From: Bacillus sp. S3
Lineage (GTDB): Bacteria; Bacillota; Bacilli; Bacillales; Cytobacillaceae
DNA: 64,000 nt
Direction of reading: 5' to 3'
Assembly (NCBI RefSeq): GCF_005154805.1
Contig: NZ_CP039727.1
Span: 679,501 to 743,500 of the forward strand
Shown in pieces: positions 26,803-37,877 of the stretch. Under the pieces are notes generated by a model that was given only the letters and a program-made list of their open reading frames with translations, had not been told where the DNA came from and did not search any database. Both the position numbers and the translations under genes were made by a program. Each line of letters opens with the position of its first letter. The first letter of the stretch is position 1.

Positions 26803-27235
26803 GGCAGATTACCTCCAATTAGATAGCTTCCTTTATTTTCATCCTTTGATGAATGGTATTAAACAGTACATACTTTGCTCTCCTTTTGAGGTGATTTGGT
26901 CGATCACAACTCTGAGTATAGGGCAGTACTGTAAAAGATGAATGAAGAGAGTGTAAAGAAATAATAAGAGATGATGAACTTTCTTAACTATTTGTAAATT
27001 ATGAGGGGCACGACCATAAACAACAATTCCAGGGCGAATCATTTAAGTTAGTGAAAAACAGTATTGGAAATAAGTTTTACCTATATAGTAAAATGTAATA
27101 ATTGCAAATTGGCAAAATATATTTTAGTAAAATACCAATTAAAGGCGTTTACCTTTAGTAAAATTGCAATTATAATAATCCTATAAAGTTCTACGATGGA
27201 TAAGATGAAAAAGGTAAGGTTGACCATCGTTTAAA
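26803..27235. other. Intergenic region, AT-rich, no supported gene
   Basis: A stretch with short AT-rich direct repeats (TTTAGTAAAAT at about 27122 and TTTAGTAAAATT at about 27153) and no clear promoter or hairpin. It presumably contains the tatA promoter. Confidence 0.4.
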
Positions 27236-27391
27236 ATGGGTTCAGAAGCAGGGAACCGCTTGCGGGATAAGTTTCTCGAGCTCACTCTTGTAGGCGGAAT
27301 GGCGGAAAACTTTGATCTGCTTACAGGTAAAGGTTTAGTAGATAACCTCCTTTACATGGACATCGAGTGTATTTTTGCTGCTGTTGGCTAA
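27236..27391 (+). CDS. Possible small protein, 51 aa
   Basis: ATG 27236 opens a 51-codon frame (MGSEAGNRLRDKFLELTLVG start, MDIECIFAAVG end) with a protein-like composition. There is no ribosome site close to the ATG, so it may be a gene remnant rather than an expressed gene. It ends 20 nt before the EamA transporter. Unrecognised. Confidence 0.25.
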   Translation: MGSEAGNRLRDKFLELTLVGGMAENFDLLTGKGLVDNLLYMDIECIFAAVG

Positions 27392-27410
27392 TAAAGTTAG
27401 GGGGGATTAA

Positions 27411-29305
<1,895 letters not shown>

Positions 29306-29334
29306 GGAGATATTTAGCGGGTTATTTTAAATGA

Positions 29335-29371
29335 AGCGAAGAGTATATATTGATGCTCCTCGCTTTTTTTT
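29335..29371 (+). terminator. Intrinsic terminator after the LacI-type gene
   Basis: Stem AGCGA-A-GAG pairing with CTC-C-TCGCT, then eight T. The right arm sequence TTGATGCTCCTCGCTT recurs at 57.58 kb, at the other end of the lac/gcvP region. Confidence 0.75.
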
Positions 29372-29404
29372 CATGGAATGTATGCCAAAGGAGGCGGGAT
29401 CTGT

Positions 29405-31111
29405 GTGATTTCGGTTTATAAAAAGCTAGAAGAAAAAGTAAAAAGCCAACTTTATAGGAGCATACGGGCAAAAATGGTGTTGTTTTTCCTTATGGTTGCC
29501 CTCATTCCATTAATTCTATTTGGGCTGCTATCATACGAAAAGTCGTCCGAAATCGTGAATAAACAATTTAATGATTATGAACAATTTGCAGTTTCTCAGC
29601 TCAATAAACAAATTGAAAACACATTTGAGCAAATGTATGTTGTCTCGAAAGACATCAATCATTATTTATCCGACCCAACGCTGGTTATCTTAAATGAGGA
29701 AATACCGCGAACATATACAGGGTTTATTGAGAATAAAAACTTCGAAAGATATTTGGAAGCACATAAGACGTACAATACCAAGGGTATCTATTTAATTACC
29801 AATACAGGCTACTATTATGGGAATAGTCGATTGGATATTCATAAACTCTTTCAAAAACCTTTTTGGAAGGAAACAAATAGTTTAAAAGAAGGGGATCTTT
29901 GGATAGGATTTTATACGGCTGACCATTATTACACAGGTGAGAAAGATAAGCAGTTAATGGGGCTGGTTTTTCCAATTGAAAGCCAATTTGGGGTGTTAAA
30001 AGGAAGTAAACTTTTAATTGAGACTGATGCTGAGGAGTTATTCTCTTATATAGGCTTTCTAGAGAATAAACTTCATTCCTCGGTCACCCTAAAAAATGGC
30101 GAGCATCAGGTAGTGTATAAGACGAAGAATTCACCAAAAGAATTGGCAACGGACATTGTCTGGAATAGACATTTTGATGCATATGGGTGGGATATCCATA
30201 TTCGTATTCCAGAGGAATTCTATTATCAATCATCAAATGTAATTTATCGTTATACCCTACTAGCCATCATATTCTCTATTATTCTTGTATGTATCTTAGC
30301 TGCCGTCTTTTCCATACCGTTCACGAAGCGGATTAAACGTCTTAAATCCTCAATGAAACAGGTAAGTGAAGGGGATCTCAATACCCAAATAGCGGATACT
30401 TCAAATGATGAATTAGGGGTGTTAGCGCAAAGTTTTGATGATATGGTCAATCAAATTAAGGAATTAATCGATCAAATTAGCCAAACAGAACGTTTAAAAA
30501 GACAAGCTGAATTAAGGGCGTTCCATTATCAAATAAATCCCCATTTATTATTTAATACTTTAAATTCTATTCAATGGAAAGCTAGACTCTCAGGAGTTAA
30601 GGAAGTTCAAGAGATGATTTATCATTTAACAGAGGTTCTCCATGAAAATTTAAATTTTTCCGATGAGTTAATTCCATTAAAAAAAGAATTGCAGACGATA
30701 TTGCACTATTTGAAAGTCCAAGAGGTTCGCTACGGAAACACATTTGAATATATAGAAGAAATGAAAGAAGATTGCCTAGACTATTTAATCCCTAGGATGA
30801 CCCTTCAGCCTTTATTTGAAAATATCTTTTTTCATGCCTTTGAGGATGGCCAAGGCCGAATTGAGCTAGCGGTAAACGCCAAACAGGAATATTTGGAACT
30901 TACCCTCTGCGATAACGGCAAAGGAATGAATGCAGAAATGATAAGAAAGTTGCTTGACCCAAATCACCATGAGGAAAAAGGGAAGGGAATCGGTGTTTAT
31001 AATGTAGATCAACGCATTAAGCTTCACTTTGGAACAGATTATGGCTTATCAATCGAATCCGTTGTGGGTCTCAAGACGATTTTTACCATTAAATGGCCAA
31101 AAAGGAGGTAA
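29405..31111 (+). CDS. Sensor histidine kinase, YesM/LytS-type
   Basis: About 568 residues: transmembrane helix 1 (KMVLFFLMVALIPLILFGLLSY), a roughly 240-residue extracytoplasmic sensor, transmembrane helix 2 (YTLLAIIFSIILVCILAAVF), a HAMP domain, a His_kinase domain with FHYQINPHLLFNTLNSIQWKA (phospho-acceptor H380), and an HATPase domain (TLQPLFENIFFHA, DNGKGM, GIGVYNVDQRIKL). GTG 29405 follows AAAGGAGG (29387-29394). Such kinases sense sugars, often through a binding lipoprotein. It partners the response regulator that begins just after its stop and probably controls the adjacent sugar-uptake genes. Confidence 0.92.
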   Translation: MISVYKKLEEKVKSQLYRSIRAKMVLFFLMVALIPLILFGLLSYEKSSEIVNKQFNDYEQFAVSQLNKQIENTFEQMYVVSKDINHYLSDPTLVILNEEIPRTYTGFIENKNFERYLEAHKTYNTKGIYLITNTGYYYGNSRLDIHKLFQKPFWKETNSLKEGDLWIGFYTADHYYTGEKDKQLMGLVFPIESQFGVLKGSKLLIETDAEELFSYIGFLENKLHSSVTLKNGEHQVVYKTKNSPKELATDIVWNRHFDAYGWDIHIRIPEEFYYQSSNVIYRYTLLAIIFSIILVCILAAVFSIPFTKRIKRLKSSMKQVSEGDLNTQIADTSNDELGVLAQSFDDMVNQIKELIDQISQTERLKRQAELRAFHYQINPHLLFNTLNSIQWKARLSGVKEVQEMIYHLTEVLHENLNFSDELIPLKKELQTILHYLKVQEVRYGNTFEYIEEMKEDCLDYLIPRMTLQPLFENIFFHAFEDGQGRIELAVNAKQEYLELTLCDNGKGMNAEMIRKLLDPNHHEEKGKGIGVYNVDQRIKLHFGTDYGLSIESVVGLKTIFTIKWPKRR

Positions 31112-31116
31112 GCAAG

Positions 31117-32253
31117 TTGATTAAAGTACTAATTGCAGATGATGAGTTAATTGTTAGAAAAGGATTAATCGCAACGGTGGATTGGGAGAAATATGGCATG
31201 AAGGTTGTTGCAGATGCCCCAAACGGGCTAAAGGCGTTGGAATTGTTCAAAGAATATTCGCCTGAAGTGGTGATAACGGATATTGTCATGCCAGAAATGA
31301 ATGGAATAGAGTTTGCTAGAAAAATTAAACAACGTTCCCCGGATGTAAAAATATTGTTGCTAAGCTGTCATCGAGACTTCACTTTTGCACAAGAGGGAAT
31401 GAATATAGGTGCTTCTGGGTATATCGTCAAAACCGCCTTTCAGGATCAAGAGTTTGAAGATTATCTGGAACGGTTTAAAAACGAACTCAATTATTTGAAT
31501 AATGGAAATACCAGTCATTCGCCATCTTTAGCCACTGAATTCTATGAATGGTTATGTGATTTCGAGAATTCTTTTCCAAAACGACTAGAAAAACTCTTTT
31601 CTAAAGAGTGGAACTGGATGATGCAGACGTATTTTATTTATTTAATAAATGGAATAAATAGTGGTGAGCTTTTTCAAGAGATGTATGAGGAAAGACAATA
31701 TGCAGAAATTCCTTGTGGACAGGACCAAGCATTTATTTTTATTCCAGAACCATCACAAGAATGGTTTGAGCATCTTTTAATAGAATCAAGAAGTAAAGAT
31801 TCATCCATTCGCTGGAAGGTGAATGGTCCTAATCAAGGAATGGCTAATTGGATGGAGGGAGTTTTAAAGCTCTATCACCAATTAAAATTCGAAAAGAAAT
31901 TTAAATTTTCGATGGAGGATTGGCCGAGTCCCATTCAAAAGGCAGTTCAGATTATGATCGACCAATTAGACCAATCTCTATCCTCTAGTTCTATTGCAAA
32001 AGAAGTTGGGCTAAGCAGGAGCCACTTTAGCACAATGTTTAAAAAGGCGGTTGGGGATAGCTTTAGCGGTTTTACAGAAAAGATGAAAATTCAAGCGGCT
32101 TGTGATCTTCTTGAGAATACCTCGCTCCCTTTGCAGGAAATCGGCGAAAAAATTGGTATTCAGGATGGAAAGTATTTCAGCAAATGGTTTAAAAAATGTA
32201 TTGGCAGAACACCATCCGATTATAGGCAGAACAAAAAGACGAATGTAAGCTAA
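31117..32253 (+). CDS. AraC-type response regulator, YesN-like
   Basis: About 378 residues: receiver domain with DDE near residue 9 and phospho-acceptor D55 (VVITDIVMPEMNG), a linker of some 150 residues, and two AraC helix-turn-helix motifs at the C-terminus (SSSIAKEVGLSRSHFSTMFKKAVG and LPLQEIGEKIGIQDGKYFSKWFKKCIG). TTG 31117 follows AAAGGAGG; the frame opens at 31093 inside the kinase gene. The sugar-binding lipoprotein gene 130 nt downstream is the expected target. Confidence 0.92.
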   Translation: MIKVLIADDELIVRKGLIATVDWEKYGMKVVADAPNGLKALELFKEYSPEVVITDIVMPEMNGIEFARKIKQRSPDVKILLLSCHRDFTFAQEGMNIGASGYIVKTAFQDQEFEDYLERFKNELNYLNNGNTSHSPSLATEFYEWLCDFENSFPKRLEKLFSKEWNWMMQTYFIYLINGINSGELFQEMYEERQYAEIPCGQDQAFIFIPEPSQEWFEHLLIESRSKDSSIRWKVNGPNQGMANWMEGVLKLYHQLKFEKKFKFSMEDWPSPIQKAVQIMIDQLDQSLSSSSIAKEVGLSRSHFSTMFKKAVGDSFSGFTEKMKIQAACDLLENTSLPLQEIGEKIGIQDGKYFSKWFKKCIGRTPSDYRQNKKTNVS

Positions 32254-32320
32254 CAGATTTACTAGTATTTTTAAAATGTTCAAACAATTTTCCGAAAAAT
32301 TCAAGATAATAGTAAGTTCT

Positions 32321-32358
32321 AAACCGCTTTCATTCACGTTACAATGAAAGCGGTTTCT
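32321..32358 (+). promoter_or_regulatory. Large inverted repeat containing cre-like (CcpA) sequences
   Basis: A perfect 14-bp inverted repeat (AAACCGCTTTCATT, 8-nt loop, AATGAAAGCGGTTT). TGAAAGCGGTTTCT (32345-32358) matches the catabolite-responsive element TGWAANCGNTNWCA at all but the last base; the mirror arm is similar. It may also work as a weak terminator, but it lacks a T run. It sits 30 nt before the sugar-binding protein gene, so CcpA-mediated glucose repression is likely. Confidence 0.55.
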
Positions 32359-32386
32359 ACTATAAATAAAAAAAGAGGAACTAATC

Positions 32387-33655
32387 ATGAACAAATGTTG
32401 GATAACAATTGTTGCCCTTATGCTGGTTTGTATAACTGCTGCTTGTTCAAATAATCTGTCTAATAAAAAAGAGACAACAGAAACTGAAAAGGACCAATTC
32501 GACATCATTCATCTTCGGTTTGCAACAGGAGAGACAGGAGATGCATTAGAAATTCAAAAAGTGATTGCTGAAAAATTTGAAGAAAAAAATCCGTATATAA
32601 AAGTACAAGTTGAGGCCTACGGTGATGAGTTTGACCAAAAGCTGACTGCTTCATTTGGTGCAAAGAATCCTCCAGATGTCATGTATATGAGGAATTTTCC
32701 AGCCTACTTTCAGCTGCTGGAACCTCTCGATAATTTTATTAAAAGGGATCCCTTTATTGACGTAGATGATTTTTACCAAGGGCTCTTTAACTATTCGACG
32801 ATGTATCGAAAACTGTACGGTATGCCTGCAGGATTTACCACAAGAGTAATCTATTATAATAAGGATTTATTTGATGCAGCGGGGATTGCATACCCCAATG
32901 ATGGGTGGACATGGGATGACTTTAAGAGTATAGCAAAAGAATTAACCAATCCAGATAAAGAGCAGTATGGATTTGGATTAAGTCCAGAGTTGGATTCCTA
33001 TAGCCTTCAGGGAATTGTTTGGAGCAATGGTTCTAGTTTTATAAGTGAAGATGGGATGGAAATCGCCGGATATATGAATAGTGCACAAACGATTGAAGCG
33101 ATAAAAGTGTTGGCAGGCTTGGTTCAGGCTAAGAGTGCAGTGCTTGTAGGCGGTAAAAATCAACAAAGTGGTGAGGAGTTTTTTAAAGCAGGGAAAATGG
33201 CAATGTGGGAAAGCGGTATTGGACCGTTAGAGGGATTTAAAAAGGCCAAGATGAATTTTGGAACCGTGGAAATGCCTGCTTTTCCCGGAAAACCAGTGAA
33301 AGGTGTTATTTCTTCTTCAGCGATTTCAATCGCGAAGGATTCAAAGAATAAGGATCTAGCATGGGAATTCGTGAAATTTTACAATTCACCAGCGGCCATA
33401 AAGCTGCGAACGAATGATTTACCGGTTCGTATTAGCATGGTGAAAGAAATGAAAACAGAGCAAGACCCTTTACTAGATCCATTTTATAAAATGCTAGAAA
33501 GATCAAATGTTACCCCAGCATTTCTCCTAAATAAGAATTGGGATGAAATCGATCAAAATTTATCTGCGGCAATAAATGCGATATTGCAGGAACAAGATGT
33601 TGAAACATTATTGAATAATGCTGTGAAGGATTCTGAGAAATATTTAGGGCAGTAA
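32387..33655 (+). CDS. Sugar ABC transporter substrate-binding lipoprotein (first copy)
   Basis: 422 residues: lipoprotein signal peptide with lipobox ITAAC (Cys 20), then a family-1 extracellular solute-binding fold (VIAEKFEEKNPYIKVQVEAYGDEFDQKL, YGMPAGFTTRVIYYNKDLFDAAGI). The carbohydrate class is typical. No permease is adjacent; the only permease pair lies 7 kb downstream after a second binding protein, so the two may share it, or this one may feed the YesM-like sensor. It is directly followed by the SDR of the first SDR-gcvP module. Confidence 0.88.
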   Translation: MNKCWITIVALMLVCITAACSNNLSNKKETTETEKDQFDIIHLRFATGETGDALEIQKVIAEKFEEKNPYIKVQVEAYGDEFDQKLTASFGAKNPPDVMYMRNFPAYFQLLEPLDNFIKRDPFIDVDDFYQGLFNYSTMYRKLYGMPAGFTTRVIYYNKDLFDAAGIAYPNDGWTWDDFKSIAKELTNPDKEQYGFGLSPELDSYSLQGIVWSNGSSFISEDGMEIAGYMNSAQTIEAIKVLAGLVQAKSAVLVGGKNQQSGEEFFKAGKMAMWESGIGPLEGFKKAKMNFGTVEMPAFPGKPVKGVISSSAISIAKDSKNKDLAWEFVKFYNSPAAIKLRTNDLPVRISMVKEMKTEQDPLLDPFYKMLERSNVTPAFLLNKNWDEIDQNLSAAINAILQEQDVETLLNNAVKDSEKYLGQ

Positions 33656-33720
33656 ATTAAAAAACGGGTTGAATGATTCATAAAGATAAATCAACTAAAT
33701 CATTTCAGGAGGGGATTTGA

Positions 33721-34500
33721 ATGACAAGTCAAGATTATTTCGAATTAGAGGATAAAGTTTGTGTGGTAACAGGTGCTGCATCAGGAATAGGTTTAGCTAC
33801 GGCAACGCTGTTGGCTGAAGTTGGTTCGAGGGTCATTCTGCTAGATATTAATGAAGAAAATGGACGAAAAGCAACGGCTGAACTGCGATTGAACGATTAT
33901 AAAGTTGAATTTGTTCAATGTGATGTAACAAATGCAGATGACTGTGCTTCAGTAAGAAATCATATTGAAGAGAATTACGGTAAAGTCGATGTTCTTTTTA
34001 ACAACGCAGGTGTCATTAGGCGAAAGACGGTTGTCGACTTAGAAGAGTCTGAATGGGATTTGGTCATCGATGTATCGTTAAAGGGAGTCTATCTTCTTTC
34101 AAAAAGTTTAATTCCGCTTATGTCAAAGAATGGCGGCGGGAGTATTATCAACACTGGCTCAGGGTGGGGGCTAAAAGGCGGCGACCAAGCTGCAGCCTAT
34201 TGTGCAGCTAAAGCTGGGGTAGTGAATTTAACAAAAGCAATGGCAATCGATCATGGTCCACAAAATATTCGTGTGAACTGTATTTGTCCAGGAGACACAG
34301 ATACACCGTTACTTAGAAGTGAAGCAAAGCAATTAAACCTTCAAGAAGATGCTTTCTTAGTATCGTCCGCCAAAGGACGCCCATTGGAAAGACTAGGAAC
34401 ACCAAGAGACATTGCGAAAGGTGTATTATTCCTTGCAAGTGATCTGTCATCCTGGATTACAGGTACTGATTTAATTGTCGATGGCGGAGGATTGGCATAA
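33721..34500 (+). CDS. Short-chain dehydrogenase/reductase, module copy 1
   Basis: Classical NAD(P)-dependent SDR, 259 residues: VVTGAASGIG cofactor loop (residues 15-24), LLDINEENGRK (Asp after beta-2, suggesting NAD preference), NNAGVIRRK, INTGSGWGLKGGDQAAAYCAAK with Y160 and K164, and DTDTPLL. It is closely similar along its whole length to the SDR at 53629, which also precedes a gcvPA-gcvPB pair. AGGAGGGG precedes the ATG. The ISL3 element immediately after it separates it from its gcvPA partner. The alcohol substrate is unknown. Confidence 0.9.
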   Translation: MTSQDYFELEDKVCVVTGAASGIGLATATLLAEVGSRVILLDINEENGRKATAELRLNDYKVEFVQCDVTNADDCASVRNHIEENYGKVDVLFNNAGVIRRKTVVDLEESEWDLVIDVSLKGVYLLSKSLIPLMSKNGGGSIINTGSGWGLKGGDQAAAYCAAKAGVVNLTKAMAIDHGPQNIRVNCICPGDTDTPLLRSEAKQLNLQEDAFLVSSAKGRPLERLGTPRDIAKGVLFLASDLSSWITGTDLIVDGGGLA

Positions 34501-34611
34501 TTTTATTAAAGGCTCTGTTAAAGTTTAGGGTTCTTACGTCATTTTGGTGAATGTTTGTAGCCATAAGTAAAAGTGTTACCTTCGGTAAAAAAATGTTATA
34601 TTAATCAAGTT

Positions 34612-36229
34612 TTAACCCTGGAAACGTAAGCGATTTAACAACACCGTTATACCTGCACGTCCATACATCATCCGTTTGATATTTTTCAACTTATTTATGG
34701 TTCCTTCAGTTTTCCCGTTTGACCAAGGTAATGTTATAGCGTAATAAACAGCCTTAATGTCACCTCTGATGCCATTAAGGAAGGTTTGGAAATAAGTAAA
34801 TGGTGAGTGCTTATGTTCAATCAGCCATTTTCTAAGGCCGGATGAATGTTTTTCCTCAAAAAGGTTCCTAAAGGATTGAATGAATTCGCTAATTTCCATT
34901 AACGATGGGAACGTTTTTAGAAGGTTGGGATACAAGGATTTAAATGCTTTCTTATGGTTCTGTACGTCCTTATCCCAAAGGATCCGGATGATTGCCTGTT
35001 GAAGATTCAGTGTCTGTGGCTTTTTATTTCGGATATCCCGGCGTTCGTCCGCAATCATGTAATTTAGTGTGTTGCGATGTCCACCAAACCCTGCTTTCCT
35101 GCACGCAGCCTCTATCTCATCACCCTTTGATCCATCTGCGATCATGTTACGGATAAGGGGAAGATATCGGTCATATAAAGAAGTTCGTTTAAGGGACGGT
35201 TTCGATGTCGTAGCTAAATCCTTATAAACGGTATTACGGGAAATACCTAGCTGCTTTGCGATCGCTGTGATGCTCTTGCCTTCTTTCTGAAGGCGCCGGG
35301 CATTTTGAATTCTCTTCCAAACGTTTTCTTCGTGTTCCACCAAAGGCTGGAGCCGTTTTGGTAAAGGGTGTGATGAACTGCATTGTTGGACATTTGAGTC
35401 TTGACCAGTCGGTTTCCATCTTGGCGGCACAATAGACTTAATCGTCTTCTTAACTGCGTCAAAAAGATGCTGGAGGATATGCCAACGATCACCAACTTGC
35501 TTGATTTTTGGTGACGCTTCCTCTGCCGCATTTTTATATGCATGGGCACGATCTCTTGTAATCAGTTGAATTTCAGGATGTTTGATGAGCCAGCTCCTTA
35601 CTGACTCTTTGTCTCGGTTTGGTAAAAAATCAAGGATATCACCTGTTTGTAGGTCTATGAAGATCGTGCCATACCGTTTTCTTTTCTTAAAAGCAAAATC
35701 ATCAATGCCCACGAAAGGGACACTCCCTTGGCTGAACCGGTTCTTCCTTTTTAATCCGGTACAGAATGGCATCATGGCTTATCGAAATGCGCATTTTTCG
35801 GCAGATTTTTTCAGCGGCCAGGCAATTATTAGTGAATCCCACATGACGAATCAGGTTTTCCAGCCTGTTTGTTTTTCTGGCGGAAGGGCTTAACCAGTTC
35901 AAACGTTCGGTGAATACTTTAACCTTACAGTCTTTGTTACCACAAAACCATTTGTGCAATAGAACGGTTATATGAACCGAATGACCTGAGACCGGAAGGT
36001 CATCGACTTTCCTAGCATATTGGCTGTGCTGTCGAGACGATACATGTTTGCATTCTGGGCATTGTGCATGTTTTGAACATATCTTTAACACGGCATACAT
36101 TGCATCCGGTTCCATTATGGTATAAAGGACTTCAACGTTTTGGTCGAACTTGAAAAGTTCATTGAAGTTTGAAATGACCATTGTAACCACCGCCCTTTGA
36201 GTATTAGTATTGCTATACCCGAAAAGCAA
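34612..36229 (-). pseudogene. ISL3-family transposase, frameshifted
   Basis: Two overlapping frames give one transposase. The first (36229 to 35702) has the zinc-finger-like region CSKHAQCPECKHVSSRQHSQ, a CGNKDC motif and the helix before ISHDAILYRIKKE. The second (35775 to 34612) has the DDE domain (FVGIDDFAFKKRKRYGTIFID, ITRDRAHAYKNA, PWSNGKTEGTINKLKNIKRMMYGR). The switch is at about 35720-35765. Moving between them needs +1 rather than -1 slippage, and ISL3 transposases are normally one frame, so inactivation is the likely reading. Confidence 0.85.
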
Positions 36230-36287
36230 TAAAAAATGCTTTCACCATGTTTGCGTAAGAACCAAGTTTAGTGTTGATTTTTTACCA

Positions 36288-36420
36288 CTGTTGATTGGAG
36301 CGGAAGCCGCGAGACTCCTGCGGGAGCAGCGGGACAGGTGAGACCCCACAGGCGCTTTAGCGCCGAGGAGGCTCAGCGCCCGCCCCGCGAACCGCTTGCG
36401 GATGTAGCGGAAATCAACAG
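36288..36420. repeat. GC-rich palindromic repeat nested in the IS right end
   Basis: A 133-bp element with terminal inverted repeats CTGTTGATT / AATCAACAG and a GC-rich interior (GCGAGACTCCTGCGGGAGCA, GGCGCTTTAGCGCC). I recognise this type from many Bacillus genomes as a dispersed intergenic repeat. It lies between the terminal and subterminal repeats of the ISL3 element, so it inserted into the IS or was carried with it. Confidence 0.75.
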
Positions 36421-36472
36421 CCACGTTTAACAGAGCCTAATTAAAAATAGTGATTCGAAGGAGGATATTTTC

Positions 36473-37861
36473 ATGACACAAAAGGTTCATCCTTATATAC
36501 CCAATATGGTTCCTGAAGTACAGGCAGAGATGTTAAACGTAATCGGTGCTGAATCTATTATGGAGTTATATTCCTGCATACCAGATGAATTAAAGCTTAA
36601 GGAAGATATGAAGATTCCTGCTGCCTTAACAGAGTATGAGCTTAGACGCCATATTGAAAGGATCCTTAATAAAAATACAAGTACAAAGGAATATTTGAAT
36701 TTTCTTGGAGCAGGCTGCTGGCAGCACTTTATTCCTGCAGTATGTGATGAAATCAATCAGCGCTCTGAATTTTTAACTGCCTATGCAGGGGAGCCGTATG
36801 AAGACCACGGCCGTTTCCAGGCACTTTTTGAGTATCAAAGTTTAGTAGCAGAATTAGTAGATATGGATGTTGTGAATGTACCAACATTTGATTGGGGACA
36901 AGCAGCTGCTACATCAGTCAGAATGGCAGCGCGGATTACCGGAAGGAAAAAGATTTTGCTCGCAAAATCCGTTGCCCCAGAACGCAGCAAAATTATGATT
37001 AACTATGGCACACCGCAGTTAGAATTTGAATTTGTTCAATTTGATACACAATCAGGTGCCATGGATTTAAGAGATTTAAAAGCAAAGTTAACAGACGATG
37101 TTGCTGCCATTTATTTTGAAAATCCATCATATCTCGGTTTTATAGAATCACAAGGACCAGAGATCTCTAAATTGTTACAGGAAAATGGATCTTTAATGGT
37201 AGTAGGGGTAGATCCAATTTCCCTTGGCGTGATTGCGCCGCCAAGTCAGTATGGAGCTGACATCGTCTGTGGTGATCTGCAGCCGCTTGGCATGCATATG
37301 AATTTTAGCGGCGGGCAGGCTGGATTTATTGCCACTCGCGATGAAGTGAAATTTGTTCAAGAGTACCCATCCCGATTATTCGGAATCGTTCCAACCATAA
37401 AGGAAGGAGAATACGGATTTGGCGATGTTGCATATGATCGGACATCCTTTGCCTTAAGAGAAAAAGGAAAAGAATCGGTCGGTACGCAAACGGCATTATG
37501 GGGAATTACAGCGGGCGTATATTTAGCCTTGCTTGGTCCAGATGGCATGCAGGAGGTTGGACAAACCATTATGCAAAATAGCCAATATGCTGTGCAGCAG
37601 CTAAATCAAATTAGCGGAGTAGCTGGTTCTCGTTTAACATCGCCATTTTTTAAAGAGTTTATTGTGGATTTTAATCAAACAGGACTTTCAGTCGAACAGA
37701 TTAATCAAAGATTACTGGAGAAGAATATTTTTGGCGGTAAAGACCTTTCGCAAGAGTTTCCTGAGTTTGGGCAGTCGGCACTATTTTGCGTAACCGAGGT
37801 TCATATGAAAGAGGATATTGACACCCTTATTCAATCTATTAAAGAGGTTTTAACAAAATAG
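36473..37861 (+). CDS. Glycine dehydrogenase subunit 1-like (GcvPA paralogue), module copy 1
   Basis: A 462-residue alpha subunit of P-protein type, fold type I. The N-terminus YIPNMVPEVQAEMLNVIGA and FLGAGCWQHFIPAVCDEINQRSEFLTAYAG are clearly GcvPA-derived. The classical motifs YTPYQPEISQG and SSMYDGGTA are here YAGEPYEDHGRFQ and VPTFDWGQAAATS, so the substrate pocket differs. It is followed 16 nt later by its gcvPB partner. No gcvT, gcvH or lipoate gene is nearby. It may be a decarboxylase or other PLP enzyme for an amino acid other than glycine; that is inference. GAAGGAGG precedes the ATG. Confidence 0.85.
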   Translation: MTQKVHPYIPNMVPEVQAEMLNVIGAESIMELYSCIPDELKLKEDMKIPAALTEYELRRHIERILNKNTSTKEYLNFLGAGCWQHFIPAVCDEINQRSEFLTAYAGEPYEDHGRFQALFEYQSLVAELVDMDVVNVPTFDWGQAAATSVRMAARITGRKKILLAKSVAPERSKIMINYGTPQLEFEFVQFDTQSGAMDLRDLKAKLTDDVAAIYFENPSYLGFIESQGPEISKLLQENGSLMVVGVDPISLGVIAPPSQYGADIVCGDLQPLGMHMNFSGGQAGFIATRDEVKFVQEYPSRLFGIVPTIKEGEYGFGDVAYDRTSFALREKGKESVGTQTALWGITAGVYLALLGPDGMQEVGQTIMQNSQYAVQQLNQISGVAGSRLTSPFFKEFIVDFNQTGLSVEQINQRLLEKNIFGGKDLSQEFPEFGQSALFCVTEVHMKEDIDTLIQSIKEVLTK

Positions 37862-37877
37862 AGAGGAGTTTTTTGAT

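Larger units (their letters stand above)
34511..36437 (-). mobile_element. ISL3-family insertion sequence
   Basis: A 1.93-kb element bounded by 12-bp inverted repeats GGCTCTGTTAAA (34511-34522) and TTTAACAGAGCC (36426-36437), typical ISL3-type ends. The flanks TTATTAAA (34503-34510) and TAATTAAA (36438-36445) agree at 7 of 8 positions, consistent with an aged 8-bp target duplication. Subterminal copies of GGTTCTTACG are also inverted. The transposase is frameshifted and the right end carries an extra palindromic repeat, so the copy is probably immobile alone. It separates the SDR from gcvPA. Confidence 0.88.

Noticed and set aside
27100..27165. Short AT-rich repeats (TTTAGTAAAAT) as a CRISPR or operator array
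   Set aside because: Only two copies, irregular spacing and no spacer structure.
35702..35775. Programmed -1 frameshift producing the ISL3 transposase
   Set aside because: The second frame is +1 relative to the first, no classic X-XXY-YYZ heptamer lies in the zero frame at the overlap, and ISL3 transposases are normally single ORFs.
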